From: Artocarpus heterophyllus | Taxonomy: Eukaryota > Streptophyta > Magnoliopsida > Rosales > Moraceae | Direction: 5' to 3' | Assembly (NCBI GenBank): GCA_025403435.1 | Contig: CM046345.1 | Span: 16,348,160 to 16,412,159 of the forward strand | Length of the DNA stretch: 64,000 nt | Part shown: positions 35,458 to 49,346 of the stretch, piece after piece | How positions within the stretch are numbered: the first letter of the stretch is position 1 | Layout: each line of letters opens with the position of its first letter | Made by a program: the position numbers and the translations under genes | Notes under the pieces: model-generated | Database searches by the model: none | Told to the model about the DNA's origin: nothing | Seen by the model: the letters and a program-made list of their open reading frames with translations, nothing else

Positions 35458-38310
35458 ATGCTATCTTTACAACTTCCATATCACCTTCATATGCTATTTC
35501 TCTAATCAAGTGGTGTTTTCATTCTATATGTTTTCCTCTCTTATAGCTTCTCAGTTCTTTTGAATTTACCACTACTCTATTGTTATCACAATACAATGTA
35601 ATTAGCTTATCCATATCTGGAACTACTTCCAAATCCGTTAAGAACTTATGAAGCCATACAACGCTTTAGCTACTTCATAGCATCTACATATTCAGCTTCT
35701 ATAGTCAAGTCAGTAATACAAAATTATTTAATGCTTCTCCAAACTATGGCTCCACCGCCAAGAGTAAACATTGATCCAAATTTAGATTTATATGTGTCTT
35801 TGTCTGATTAAAAATTAGAATAAGTGTATCCAATAAGAATCAAATTCTCACTAGAGTAAACCAGCATAAGTTTTTCGTTCTCCTTAGATACTTGAGAATG
35901 TGCTTAATCGCCATCCAATGATCTAATCTTAAGTTGGATTGATGCTAGCTGACTATACCTACAGCACAACAGATGTCAGGTCTTACACACAACATGGTAT
36001 ACATTAAACTTCCTATTGTAGATGCATAGGGTACCCGTCTCATATTCTCTTCTTCTTGAGGTATCTTAGCATCTTACTCTTTTGAAAGATAAACTCCATG
36101 TTGGGCAGGTATTTACCTTTTTTGGAGTTTTCCATTGTAAATCTGATAAGCACCTTATCAATGTACGATGCTTGAGACAGTGTCAATAGTTTGTTCTTGT
36201 GATCTCGTATGATTTGAATTCCAAGAACATAACTTGCCTCTTCTGAATCTTTCATTTGGAATTGATTGGCTAGCCATTTCTTTACGTTAGACAATAATTT
36301 TGCATTATTCCCAATGAGTAGAATATCATCTACATAAAGAATTAAGAAGCCTACTTATTATCTTTAATGTACTTATAAACACATAGTTCATCAACATTTT
36401 GATCAAAACCATCTGATTTGATTGCCTCATTAAATCTCAAGACCTTTATAGCTTGTAAACTTTTTGCTCTTGGCTTTTGACTACAAGCCCCTCTGATTGT
36501 TCCATATAGATGCTCTCTTCAAGGTGGCCATTTAGAAAAGCTGTCTTGACATCCATAAGCTATATTTAGTAATCAAAACATGCAGCAATGAATAAAAGAA
36601 TATGAGCAGATTTAAGCATAGCCACTAGGCAAGAAAGTCTCTTTATAATTAACTTCCTCTTTCTGGGTATAATCCTTTGCCATAAGCCTTACTTTAAAAG
36701 TCTTTATTTTCCAATATACTATTCTTTTCCTCGTATAAATCCATTTGCACCCTATGTGTTTTATCTTTTAAGATAGATCCACAAGTTCCCAAAATGAATT
36801 GGAGTACATCGGTTCCATTTCTAGGTTCAAAGCCCCAATCTATTTCTCCTTGTCAGAATCTTCCACTGCATGTTGATATGTCAATGGATCATCCTCACCA
36901 TTATCAAAGACAACAATTTGTGCTTTTTTAGTTTCTCTGTAGCGAGTAGGTGGTCTCACAATCCTCCTACTATGTCTAAGTGATATAACATTCTAACTTT
37001 GAGAAATGGTCTCCTTATTTTGTCTTTCGACAACAATTGTCGATTGTGGTCTGATCTGATCAGAAAGTAATTCTTCCAATACAATTTTGTTATGTGGTTT
37101 ATAATTAGTTATATAATTAGACTTAAGAAAAATAACATTTGTCAATACAAATATCTTTTTCTCTTAAGGATTATAAAACAAACCGCCCCTCGTTCCCTTA
37201 AGATAACCTATAAGCAAGCATACTTTAGAACTGGTTCCAACTTCCCAGTCTTTCCTTCAATACATATCCTGCATTCCCTCATATACAAATATGTTGTAAA
37301 CTAGCTTTATGACCGCTCCATAACTCTAAGGGCATTTTAGGAACAAACTTAGATGGAACCATATTCAGAAGATGTATTGTAGTTTGTATTGCATATCCCC
37401 AGAATGAAGTGCGTAATGATGAGTGGCTAAGCATAGATCTCACCATAACAAGCAATGTTTGATTTCTTTTCTTAGCAGCAACATTCTATTGTGGTGTTCC
37501 AAGTGCAGTGAGTCAAGATAGAATACCATGATCTATTAAATATTCCTTGAATTTAGTATCAAGGTATTCCCCTCCTCGATTCAATTAAAGAGTCTTCATT
37601 GACTTACCTAAGTACTTTTCTACTTTAGCCATGAATTCTTTAAACTTTCCAAAAGTCTCAGATTTTCTTTACATTAGATACATCTATCCTTATCTTGAAT
37701 TGTCGTCAATAAATGTGATGAAGTATTCAAAACCTTCTCATGCTTGTATATTCATTGGGCCACAAACGTCCAAATGTATTAATTCAAGGGGTCCTTTGGC
37801 TCTTTTGCCTTTTGCATAGAAAGGTCTCTTGGTCATTTTTCCTTCTTAATAAGATTCAAAAACTGGTAGAGTACTAACTCTTAGTTACCATCCTTTACTA
37901 GCCTATTAATCATGTCAAGATTAACATGAGCCAACCGTAGATGCCCAATGTATGTTTCATTATCAGAAGAAATCTTATGCCGTTTAGGTTTAGGTTGTTC
38001 AATTTTGAATATTTCGGTATTAAAGAATGGTTTTTCTTTGGACCTTAGGGTATAAAGCCCATTTTCTAGACTTGCAAAATAAATATCCAAACTATTTCTA
38101 GATATAGTAACTTTTTACCATAAAAAGAAACACTAAATAATTGTTCAAATGATCTGGAAATAGAAATCAAATTTCCACTAAAATCAGGAATAAAATAAGC
38201 ACTATTAACAGTAAAACTTATTTCCAAAGTAAATTTTAACAGCTCCCATTGCTTTTACTGAAACAAAAGTTCATGTTCCCACTTTCATTTCTTATACATC
38301 CGAACAAGAG
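35458..38310 (-). pseudogene. Copia pol remnant of element A
   Basis: Many frameshifts and stops. Recognisable minus-strand pieces are the GAG-pre-integrase/zinc region near 38090-37880 (TYIGHLRLAHVNLDMINRLVKDGN), the RT catalytic YVDD near 36340, the RT segment 36294-36040 (WLANQFQMKDSEEASYVLGIQI...SQASYIDKVLIRF) and RNase H pieces near 35700-35500. The RNase H end lies beyond solo LTR B, at 33390-33477. Confidence 0.8.
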
Positions 38311-38336
38311 ATATGGTGCACATTATAAGTTGTTCA

Positions 38337-39532
38337 TAAAGGGAGAAACCAAGTAAAAGGAACTAAGACAAAGTATGTCTTGCATGATTATGGAATGTTT
38401 GAAATGAAAGAGCATGAAACTATCAATGAAATGTATACTCGATTCACAAATATTGTTAACGAATTAAAGTCTCTTGGTAGGACTTTTAAAGATAGTGAAC
38501 TAGTGAGGAAGATAGTTCGATCGTTACCACCATCATGGCATGTCAAGAGAACAACAATGGAAGAAGCTAAAGATTTGTCAACTTTTCTGCTTGAAGAATT
38601 GGTGGGTTCTCTAATGACTCATGAGATTACAAGAAGACAAAATAAAGAAGAAGAGGACAAGAAAAAGAAATTTGGAATTTCTTTGAAGGTATCTATCCTT
38701 GAAGAAGAAGATGATGAAGATGAGAAAGAGGAATGCATCAATTAAAAGGATTTTGAAGAAATGGCTCTCCTAGCGAAAAAGTACAAAATGTTCTATTGGA
38801 AATTTAACCGCGAGAAAGGCTCTAGAAAAAGAGAGGAGCAATACGAAAATTCAAGAAATGAAAAATTAAAGAAAGCTCTTCAAGCAATATGACTGAACTT
38901 GAGTCAGAGGATTCAAGCGATGAAGAACCAAGGGAACTGATGAACATGTGTTTCATGGCATTTGACGACAATAAGGTAAGCATTTTAAATTCTTCCGATG
39001 ATGAATGTCATGAAATTAATTTTAAAGAATTATCTAAAGCCTTTGATGAGCTTCATGATGACTATGAACAACTAACTATTAAAAATTTGATGCTTAAAAA
39101 AAAGTAGTAAATCTCTTAGAAGAAATTGAGATTCTTAAAAATGAAAAGTCTAAGAGTAATGCTCTTGTCATTGCGAATGCATCTTTAAAGGAGAAAGTTG
39201 ATGATTTAACGAAACTGGTTTTAAAATTCATCAATGGCAAGAAAAATTTTGATCTAATGCTTGGTGAACAACGGTGTTTTTTCAACAAAGGTGGTTTAGG
39301 TATAAACCATGAATTGATAAAAAATATGTCAAAAATTATTTCACTAAAGCGTCAACAAGAGTTTAACCCAAAATATGTTTGCACATATTACAATCAAGAT
39401 GGACATACTACATCTTATTGCTATAGTAAGAAAAACACATATTTTGGAGCAAAACAAAGATGGATTCCAAAAGGTTCAAAGACTAACGAACTTGGACCCA
39501 AAGTTATATGGGTACCAAAAACCAAAACTTGA
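38337..39532 (+). pseudogene. Copia gag of element E
   Basis: Three open pieces in different frames (38380-38745, 38889-39107, 39257-39532) give a UBN2-type gag: MFEMKEHETINEMYTRFTN...LKSLGRTF...LPPSWHVK, then an acidic coiled-coil linker, then a zinc knuckle and the repeat FGAKQRWIPK/LGPKVIWVPK typical of Sirevirus gag. In the knuckle (CTYYNQDGHTTSYC) the second Cys is replaced by Tyr, a TGT-to-TAT type change, so RNA binding would be lost. Confidence 0.8.
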
Positions 39533-40065
39533 ATTGTTTTGTAGTGAGCTTGGAGAGGTTCCTAGATTAAAAGGATCGAAAACACATGAAAAGAAGCCAC
39601 TCATATGTCTTTAAAGACATCAAAAATTCAAATGATGGGCTAAGAACAATTATGGACAATCAAGTTTGATTTTTGCCCCGACGTTACTACTTAAAAGGAG
39701 GTTACTACTTAAAAGGAGGCTATGTGCTTCTAACTTGTTTGATATTTGTGAGATTTTATATGCATGAATTTTTGACTTCATGATATGTATGCATATTTTT
39801 TATCTTTGTTATGATTTGAATTTGATTGTATCTTTTGTTTAAATCAGGGAGAGATCATTTTCATTTCTAGAATGTCTTTGAAAATTTATAATTGTTTTTT
39901 TAATTATGGATAAATTAGATTGAGTATGTTGGTATTGCGGTTTGATTCTTTGTTTGGATATTTAATTTATTGTTAAATATGTTGTTTGAATGATAATGAA
40001 TGCTTTCATGCTCTTAAAATAGCTAAAATGTGCAATTTTGTAATTTTTCTTGAGGTTGCTCAGCT

Positions 40066-40188
40066 ATAGTGTTTGGCCTAACGAACCTGGAAAGTCTAGC
40101 CTATCGATAGGAAATATCGGCCTGTCGAACTAGAAAAGTTTGGCCTACTGATCTAGGAGATCAACCTGCCAATCTATTGGGGTATAAG
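40066..40188 (+). promoter_or_regulatory. Palindrome cluster and TATA box in element E
   Basis: Variants of TTCGGCCTGCCGAA (TTTGGCCTAACGAAC, ATCGGCCTGTCGAAC, TTTGGCCTACTGATC) run from 40066 to 40170. They are followed by TATAAGTA at 40183 and a pyrimidine-rich stretch (TCTCTCAAATTTTTCTCCTC). This looks like an LTR-type core promoter placed ~260 bp before the next ORF. Confidence 0.55.
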
Positions 40189-40523
40189 TACCCCCAAACT
40201 CGAGACAACCCTATTTTCTCTCAAATTTTTCTCCTCTCCACGCTGTTTCTCACCCTAAAGAGCAGGAAAATCTTTGCCCAAGCTTCAATCCTGTAATTTC
40301 TTATGATTTTCCTTCAACATTTGTGAGTTTCTCTTGATTTCTCTCACTTTCCTCACATTATTTTAAGTTTTCATCACTTTTCACTCTTCCTCCTCTTAAA
40401 TTTGCGACTCTCTTAATTTTTATCCATCTTTTTCTTGAAATTTCATGGACTCCTCATCAACATATGGCATGGCTTCAAGTTTCTGTTCTCATAAATGCCC
40501 AAATCCACCGTAAATAGGGTACC

Positions 40524-42496
40524 ATGTTAGAAAAATAGTACGTAGTGGAATTTTAAAAATTTTACATCAGAGTATTTTTCAAAACACAAGTTTAACATGC
40601 TATATGCATAAATTAACCAGATCTTACTAACCTTTGATTGTCAAAGAACCCTCGCAAAACGTAAAGAGAAGTAACGTTCTAGAAGAGCCTCAACCAACTG
40701 GTCTTCTTTGCTATTCTCTATCCACGACCGGAGTGAGTGTGGGCTCATATGTACAGCTCTTCCTCTAGGTGACTCTCCTTCCAACCAATCGAGAGAACCC
40801 AAAGCTAGTGTTCGTGATTTGTGAACAAAAGCTCTTAGGGAGTTTTTTTAGATTCTCACCAGTAGAGTATCCCTCTTAATCTCTCAATTGATCTTAGTAA
40901 CTCGTAAGACTTACTCCCTATTTATAGAGGTTGGTCCAAGGGTAAGTCCTTATCAGCTTAGGTCTCAAAATTCAGATCAAAAGCAAATTCAGATGAATAT
41001 CTGATAAGATCCGCATAAAAACGCGTGATCTTATCCTTCGCCCATCGGTAGGCCGAACTGCCAAATAAATATCTTTGCGAATCTTTTATTTTCCATCCGA
41101 GATTCTATAGGATAAAGTCTTAGTTTTAATTCAAATAACCAAATAGAGAAATTATCTGATCAAAACAACTTTATCTAGATAATCTCTAAGAAAATAAATG
41201 AATTCCCAATAATTCTACAAGTTTATCTTGATCTAATTTATCCAAAATTAAATCAACCGATAAACAAACAAGAATTATCTGATCCCAATAATTCAACAAG
41301 TTTATTTTGAATTAATTTTATCACAAAATTAATTCAACTGATAAACAGACATGAATTATTTGATTCTTCCAAATTTTAACCAATCTGATAAATCCAACAT
41401 AAGTTACCAATTATTGGAAATGCATGTTGTATCGTTACAGGATGTTGTGAGCTAGCAAAGGAGACCAAATGGACCTATATAGTTCAAGCTCCCGATAATT
41501 ATGAAACCCAATTTCCCAGATATACATTTAATAATTATCAACTCTAACGCTACTCCACTAAAAGCTTGGAGCTGTACTCTCGAACTACATAGAATTACGA
41601 AGCCCGTATAGCTAAGTCTCCATGACATTATCATAGTGTATCATATCCCCATATGATTATCCATAATCGGCTTCAGGACAAGTTTTGTCTTACCTTCCCT
41701 ATTATTTTTATTTTACATTCCATTATCTCACCATCGGAAAACTTACCATCCAAAGACAGTATACCATTTGGTTACACCTATGTATCCAAATGGTTGAACG
41801 TTTTAGTTTTCCAATTACAGGATAATGCAAAAAAGAGGATATCATTACTCCTAAAGAGGAGCTATGGATTCCATATCTATGAATAACAAGTCTACGCTAT
41901 CAAGAGTCATGCCTCCAACGTACCGGCATGCATACCACTATTAAGATGTGGGTGTCAACCTTTGGTACATCAAAAGACACAAGTCAAGACAACGGGCCCA
42001 CTATTCATCTAAGGATTAAGATACAATATAAATGATTGTCTAAAGTGAATCAATTTGCCGAGACAGAATTATTAATCCAAATCAATTCACTTTATGTCCC
42101 AATCTAACACATCGTTACCTATGAAAACGTGCCAATGTTTCTATTCACGGAGTCCACCTCCGATGGCCAAGACAAACCATCTCCCAATTGAGATATGGAC
42201 AACATAACAATCTTTACATGAATAAAGCACCTAACTGTATTTCCTCGATTGCGGATCTTATGATTTAGACCATCATCTTAAGAATCGTGTCTTCCCCATA
42301 ATCTATCCATCATATGCCAAATTGTTAAAGGTTTAGACCGACTGTGTCAGACTATTATTTGCTTAACATACATTCAACAAGTATGAACATAAAGAGGACA
42401 AGATTTGGGATATAAATAATAAATAAATTCTTTATTGATAAAAATGTCTCCAAAAACTTATTACATTTTTACTCCTTAGGGCATACATGTCTAACA
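40524..42496 (-). repeat. Element D 3' LTR
   Basis: Starts TGTTAGAAAAATAG and ends CATGTCTAACA, next to ATCTCCCACTTGCAC (the minus-strand purine tract). It is a diverged relative of the C-type LTR; only one clear palindrome copy (ATCGGTAGGCCGAAC near 41045) remains. Confidence 0.92.
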
Positions 42497-42539
42497 ATCT
42501 CCCACTTGCACTAAGTGAGTAAATATGACAAATCTCGCA

Positions 42540-45500
42540 TCCCCATAGCTTACACATGCTTCTTGAAGACTCTTCTAGTAAGTGTCTTCGTAAATGGATC
42601 AGTTAAATTGTCCTTTGATGCGATCTTGTACATCGTGACATACCCGCCTTCAACGAAGTCCTTTATTACATGATACTTCTGATCAATATGCTTACTCTTT
42701 TTGTGAAATCTTGGTTCCTTAGCAATAGCTACCATCGTACTGTTATCACAGTACAGTGATATTGTCTTATCCATACCAAGAACTACCTCAAGATCCCCAA
42801 GGAACTTGTGGAGCCACACTGCTTCTTTTGAAGCATCACTAGCTACAACATACTCAGCCTCCATCGTTGAATCCAAAGTGCAGTCTTGCTTGTCACTTCT
42901 CCAACTGATGGCACCGCCGCCCAGACTAAACATTAAACCCGAAGTAGATTTCCTAGAATCCAGACAGGATTAAAAATCTGAGTCGGTATATCCTAGAGGA
43001 GTCAAGTCCTCACCTGAATATACAAGCATATACCCTCGAGTCCTTCTCAGGTACTTGAAAATATGCTTTACTGCAACCCAATGGTTCGGTCCTGGATCTG
43101 CCTGAAATCTACTTACAATCCCGACCGCATAACTAATATCCAGGTCATGTGCAAAGCATGGCATACATAAGACTACCTACTACCAAAGCATAAGGCACTT
43201 TCTTCATGTATTCTCTTTCTTCATAAGACTTTGGAGAGTCTTTCTTAGAAAGAGTAATTCTAGACCTAGATGGTTACCCACCTTTCTTAGAATCCTGTAT
43301 TGCAAACCTCCTAAGAATTTTATCTATGTAGCCGGCCTGGGACAAAGCTGTCATTTTGTTCTTCCTATCCCGAAAGATCTTGATACCGAGAACAAAATTA
43401 GCCTCACCCAAGTCCTTCATGTCAAACTGCTTGGTCAACTATAATTTGATCGATGACAATGCCCCAATGTCATTGCCAATTAGCAGAATGTCATCTACAT
43501 AGAGTAGTAGAAAAACCACCTTTCCATTCTTAATGTGTTTGTAAACACATGGTTCATCCACATTTTGTGAGAACCCTTAAGTCTTGATTACTTGATCAAA
43601 TCTTATGTTCCAAGAACGAGAAGCCTGCTTAAGTCCATAAATTGACTTTAGCAACCTACAAACCTTCCCCTCTTGACCCGTGACCTTGAACCCATCTGGT
43701 TGTTCCATATAAATGGACTCATTAAGATAGCCATTCAGAAAAGCCGTCTTGACATCCATCTGCCAAATCTCATAATCGAGAGCGACAGCTATGGACAAGA
43801 GAATCTAGATGGACTTAAGCATGGCTACAGGCGAAAAGGTTTCCTCATAATCGAGTCCTTCCTTTTGCATATAACCCTTAGCTACCAGTCTAGCCTTTAA
43901 AGTTTCAACCTTTCCATCCACTCCTCCTTTCCTCTAGTAGATCCACTTACACCCTATGGGTTTTACCCCTTCGGGAAGATCTACAAGCTCCCAGACCTAA
44001 TTAGTCTCCATAGACTTCATCTCAACATTCATGGCCTTTGTTCAGAGTTTTAAATTAACATCCTCCATAGCCTCTGCGTAAGTATAAGGATCCTTGTCAT
44101 GTTCATCCGATTTAGCCAAGAAGACCTCCCCATTGAACATATACCTCTCAGGTTGACGCCCAATCCTCCCACTATGCCGAAGCCCCTTAGGTTGTTGTTC
44201 AGGTTCGTTTGGTTTTTCTACACTGATCGGAATGGTTTCATTCGGAACCTCTAGAGTGATCGGTCACTCCTTAACTTTTCAAGCACCACTTTGCTTCGAG
44301 GCTTAAAGTTGTCCGTGTAGCTCTCCTTAAAGAAAGTTGCATTAGTTGAAACCACGACTTTATTTTCCTTTGGGTTATAAAAATAACCCCCTTTAGTCCT
44401 TTCTAGATATCCTACAAACACATAAACTGTCGAACGTGCTTCCAACTTATTCGGATCCTTAAACAGGACATGAGCCGGACATCCCCATATGCAAATATGG
44501 TTTAAGGATGTCTTCCTACCCATCCACAACTTGTGAGAAGTTTTAGGGACTGATTTTGAAGGCATATTGTTCAAAACATAACATGTGGTTTGTAGTGCAT
44601 ATCCCCAAAAGGATAAAGGCAATGATGAATAACTCACCATGGACCTAATCATGTCCAATAAAGTCCTATTTCGTCTCTCCGCTATGCCATTCTGCTGCGG
44701 AGTGCCCGACGCAGTCAAATGGGATAAAATACCATTCTCTAATAAGTGTCCCAAGAACTCATCAGAAAGGTATTCCCTACCTCGATCAGATCGAAGTGCC
44801 TTTATGGGTCTACCCAATTGCTTTCTACTTCAGCCTGAAACTCCCTAAACTTGTCAAAAGTTTCGCTTTTGTGGTGCATCAGGTACACATACCTATATCT
44901 TGAGTAATCGTCAATAAAAGTGACGAAGTACTCATACCCTCCTCGTGCCCGGATGTTCATCGGTCTACAAACATCACTATGCACAAGCTCTAGAACCCCT
45001 TCGGCCCTATTGCCCTTAGACTCGAATGGTCTTTTGGTCATTTTACCCTCCAAACAAGATTCACATTGAGGTATAGATTTCACCTTTAAGTGACTTAAAG
45101 GTCCATCCCTTACCAACCATTGAATCCTATTCAGGTTAATATGACCAAGGCGCAAATGCCAAAGATAAGTCTTATTAGAGTGAGAAGTTTTAAGTCTTTT
45201 AGAGTTATCATCATTCATCTCAGCATTAAGCAATAAGTCCATCTTAGGTTTGATAAAATATTGATTATTTTGCATCCATCCAGAACAGATAAAAGATTTG
45301 TTTTTACGAATCACCACTTTATCATTAAAAGAAACCAAGTAGGAGTCTTTAAATAAACAAGCTATAGAAATTAAATTCCTTTTAAATTTAGGAACATAAA
45401 AAAATCTTGCAAAAATAAATTCCTATAATTATCAAAATAAAGATGAACGTATCCCACTGCTTCCACTGAGACCAAGGATCCATCGCCCATTCGAAGCGTG

Positions 45501-46453
45501 AAGTCTTCATGCAGTAGACTTCTCGTTTTTTTGAACCCCTGTAGAGAAACACAAACATGATTAGTTGCACCGGAATCTATGACCCAAATGTCACTAGATT
45601 CCTCAACCAAACAAGTTTCTAAATATAGAAGATCACACCTACCTACTTTGGAAAGGAAGTCCTTGCAATGCTTCTTGATATGCCCGACCTTTTCACAGAA
45701 GAAGCACTTAAGCTTTTTCGGGTTCTTCTTCTTGATCTTGGTAGTAGCAGGAATAAAAGACTTCTTGTTTTTGGCCCGTTGCTTCTTTCTATTCCTAGAT
45801 TTAGGATTGGAACCAGAAGTAGCTACCATGTTGGCCTCTCCACCCGCAGGAGACTTCCTAATCAGCAGCTCAAACTCCTGTAATGGTTTCATTAATTCCA
45901 TCAGGGTCATATCCCGTCTATTACTTAAATTAAAAGTAGCTCTAAATGGAATAAGTTCCTTAGACAGAGTCTCAAAGACCATAGTCATCTGAGTTTCAGT
46001 ATCGATGTCGCCTCTATTGGTTTGAGCCTCAGCGAGGTAACCCATGACCAACATCATGTGCTCCTTTACAGATGTCCCCAGTCTCTGCCTACAGTTTAAG
46101 AGTTTCTGAAGCACCCTTTGTTGCTTTGTTATGGTTGGGCCTCCAAACATATCCTCAAAATTATCCAAGATCTGCTTCGTAGTCTCATGATCTTGATGTT
46201 GAGCCTGTAGCATGTTATTCATGCTAGCCATAGCATAGCAGTGGGCCTGATCATTTGCATCTTTCTAGCGATTGTATGCTTAGAATTGCTCATTAAATGA
46301 GTTTCCTGTAGGCTTGGGAGGACAATGGGTTGTCAGTACATATTTCAGTTTTTCAAAGGACAGGACGATATCCAGGTTTCATTTCCAATCATTATAATTC
46401 TCTCAAGTTAACAGGTTTTTGTCAAGTATCAATGATAAAACCTTTTTAGACAT
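42540..46453 (-). pseudogene. Element D gag-pol polyprotein
   Basis: The minus-strand start is ATG 46453. gag is largely open from 46231 to 45371 and carries the zinc knuckle CFFCEKVGHIKKHC and then the protease motif VIDSGATNHVC with Asp-Ser-Gly intact. Integrase (45338-44251) has the HLRLGH...CESCLEGK zinc site and the catalytic region HSDVC...FIDDYSRY...LRSDRGREY. RT (about 43800-43300) has LLYVDDI near 43500, and RNase H (42933-42550) has MEAEYVVASDASKEAVWL and ends near FTKTLTRR. Scattered frameshifts and stops between these blocks mean it cannot make the whole polyprotein. It is better preserved than element C through gag-protease and integrase. Confidence 0.9.
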
Positions 46454-46617
46454 TTTTAATCTACAATAAAGAATCATACACCAAACATAAGCAAACATAT
46501 AATAAAAATTTAGTAAGATAACACGATCATGTAAAAATACAAAGGTGCTTATGTGTCAAAACCTTGAAAATATCACAACCTTACAACTATAATTCCCAAC
46601 TGAGAATTCAACAAGCT

Positions 46618-46914
46618 CCTAGGGGAGTCATGCGAAATTTAATAAGGAACACGGATCCCCTCTTGATTAATATATGTCATCTAGGACCCGTATATTCCAG
46701 CATAAATTAATAATCATTTCTTTGGCCACCAATTTTATTAACAGAGCTCCTAGGGGAGGTTAATAATAAAATTAATGTGAGTGTATAACCATCGTTTTAA
46801 TATTTTATCCATGGTTTATAATCACCACTTAGGAGTGTGTAACCATAAATCATGCTAAAATACCTTATCCTCTCAGAGATCCAATCTTGTACATGATAGA
46901 AATCCCTTCCTAGG
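46618..46914 (-). promoter_or_regulatory. Leader palindrome series of element D (candidate RNA dimerisation/packaging signals)
   Basis: CCTAGG or its one-base variant occurs at 46909, 46828 (CTTAGG), 46749 and 46618, ~160-460 bp upstream of the gag start. The copy at 46749 sits in a 16-base loop closed by a perfect 8-bp stem (TTATTAAC 46735-46742 / GTTAATAA 46759-46766). Spacing is identical to that in element C. Confidence 0.6.
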
Positions 46915-47409
46915 GGTCGAGACCACCATGTTCTTCCTATAGACCAATGATAGAGGCCTTAGGTTTTCTCTTCGAAAACCTTCTCACACTCAATCTTTTG
47001 AAATCAAGGGTTTATTTTAAAATTATGCATGAACAATTTTAATATGAGCGGCACTTCCTATTCTATATGACATATTATCAATATACATGAAAAATCATAT
47101 TATAATGCAGACAAGCAAAGCAATCAAGCAAAGCTACAAGCAAAATAATAATAACTATAATATTATGGCTCTACCCTAGAGAATAGAAAACTAGGATTAC
47201 AAGAGAATAATCTAGACATATTATCGATTCTTCATCCTTGAATCCTCAAGCTGTATCCTTCTTCATGTAATGCCCATGTTTAAGTCTTTAATCCCGTATG
47301 AATCAAATACTGCATATTTTCGGTCATATCCAAATTTAATGTTTCTCAGAATTGTCTCAAAAACAAAATTAAAACTACATTGAAAACTACACCTTTTCTG
47401 GAAAAATCT

Positions 47410-47580
47410 AGCTCTTGGTCGGTAGGCCGATCACGCAGATCGGCCTGCCGGTCATGTAAGTTCGGCCTACCGCCAGAGCCTCTTGATTTCTGCCCTACTG
47501 ATGGCCTGCCGAACCTCACGTCCAGCCTACCGATCTATGACCATCAGCCTGCCAAACTGTGAGGTTCGACATGCCGACCG
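47410..47580. repeat. CGGCCTGCCG palindrome cluster in element D leader
   Basis: About nine variants: GTAGGCCGATC, ATCGGCCTGCCGGTC, TTCGGCCTACCG, GGCCTGCCGAACC, CAGCCTACCGATC, CAGCCTGCCAAAC, TTCGACATGCCGACC and others. Confidence 0.8.
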
Positions 47581-49280
47581 AGCAGAAATCTCTCATTCTA
47601 GAAAATATAATTTTTAATGCAATTCATCAATTTTATTTTCAACAATTCAAAAACATAAAATTAGAGACTCAGAAAATACCTGGAAGCGCCATCATCAATC
47701 TTCTAGATTTGCCTTCTAGATCCGTCTTCTTTGAATAATTATTAAATTACAAAATTCTTACAAATTTAAAATTAAATAATAATTCCTAGACGGAGATGAT
47801 AGTCCGCCATCTAATTATATGAAAAACCTAGATACTGTTAGACATATATGCCCTAAGGAGTAAAAATGTAATACGTTTTTGGATGTAATACGTTTTTGGA
47901 GACATTTTTATCAATAAAGAATTTATTCATTTATATATACCAAATCTTGTCCTCTTTATGTTCATATTTGTTGAATGTATGATAAGCAAACAGTAGTCTG
48001 AGACTGTCAGTCTAAACCTTAAGAATTGGGCATATGATGGGATGACTATGCGGAAGACACGATTCTTAAGGTGATGGTCTAAAACATATGATCCGCAATC
48101 GAGGGAATAAAGTTGGGCGCTTTATTCATGTAAAGATTGTTATGTTGTCTATATCTCTTTTGGGAGATGGTTTGTCTTGGCCATCGAGTTGGACTCCGTG
48201 AATAGAAACATTGGCACGTTGTCATAGGTGACGATGTGTTGGATCGGGACATAAAGTGAATTGATTTGGATTAATAATTCTGTCTTGGCAAATCGATTCA
48301 CTTTAGACAGTCATTTGTATTGTATCTTAATCCTGAGATGAATAGTGGGCCCGTTGTCTCGACTTGTGTCTTTTGATGTACCAATGGGTGACTCCCACAT
48401 CTCTATAGTGGTATGCATGCCGGTACATTAGAGGCATGACTCTTGATAGCGTAGACATGTTATTCATAGATATGGAATCCATTGCTCCTCTTTAGGAGTA
48501 ATGATATCCTCTTATATGCGTTGTCCTGTAATTGGAAAACTGGAGCGCTAAACCATTTGGATACATAGGTGTAACCAAATGGTATACTATCTTTGGATGG
48601 TAAGTTTTCTAATGGTGAGACAATGGAACGTAAGATAAAAATAATCAGGAAGGTAAGACAGAACTTGTCCTTAAGCCGATTATGGATTATCATATGGGGA
48701 TACGATACACTATGATATGTCATGGAGACTTAGCTACACGAGCTTCGTAATTCTATAAAGTTCGAGAGTGCAGCTCCAAGCTTTTAGTGAAGTAGCGTTG
48801 GAGTTGATAATTGTGAAATGTATATTTGGGATATTGGGTTTCATAATTATCATGAGCTTGAACTTTATAGGTCCATTTTGGTCCCCTTTGCTAGCTCACA
48901 AAATCCTGTAACGACAGGGCATGCTTTTCCAATAATTGGTGACTTATGTCGGATTTATCAGATTGGTTTAAAATTTGTAAGAATCAGATAATTCATATTT
49001 GTTTATCGGTTGAATTAATTTTGTAAGAAATTAGTTCAAGATAAACTTGTTGAATTATTGTGATCAGATAATTCTTGTCTGTTTATCGGTTGTTTTAATT
49101 TTGGACAAATTAGAACAAGATAAACTTGTAGAATTCTTGTGAATTGATTTATTTTCTTAGAGATTATCTTGATAAAGTTTGTTTTGATCAGATATCTTCT
49201 CTATTGGGTTATTTGAATCAAAACTGAGACTTTATCCTTTAGAATCTCGGGTGGAAAAAAAAAGATTCGCGGAGATTTTT

Positions 49281-49346
49281 TCTCGGGAGTTCGGCCTGCC
49301 GAATGAAGTGGTCGGCCTGCCGAACTGAATGTTTGGCCTGCCGATC
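49281..49346. promoter_or_regulatory. Palindrome cluster upstream of the C 5' LTR TATA box
   Basis: Three copies (GTTCGGCCTGCCGAAT, GTCGGCCTGCCGAACTG, TTTGGCCTGCCGATC) at ~22-bp spacing lie about 120 bp upstream of TATATAAA. Candidate transcription-factor sites of the LTR promoter. Confidence 0.6.

Larger units (their letters stand above)
31512..38336 (-). mobile_element. Element A: antisense Copia remnant interrupted by solo LTR B
   Basis: Reading leftward on the minus strand: integrase fragments (~38090-37300), reverse transcriptase (~37000-36040) with YVDD, RNase H (36000-35458, continuing 33477-33390), a purine tract (~33370-33390), then an LTR whose start TGTTGGGATTGATGCCC is complementary to 33352-33368. 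The LTR extends left to roughly 31512, where the boundary is uncertain. gag and the 5' LTR are missing: at about 38337 the sequence switches to element E. The domain order (IN before RT) marks it as Copia. Confidence 0.8.
38337..40523 (+). mobile_element. Element E: Sirevirus-like Copia, left part
   Basis: A plus-strand gag is followed not by protease-integrase-RT but by ~900 bp of spacer and then a second ORF, so pol has been deleted. The element is split at TACCA (40519-40523) by element D and resumes at 59766. Two 20-bp tandem copies of GGTTACTACTTAAAAGGAGG lie at about 39685-39725. The purine-rich GGGGGAGA tracts and GATGACAAAAAGG words in its right half are typical of Sirevirus 3' regions. 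Confidence 0.7.
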
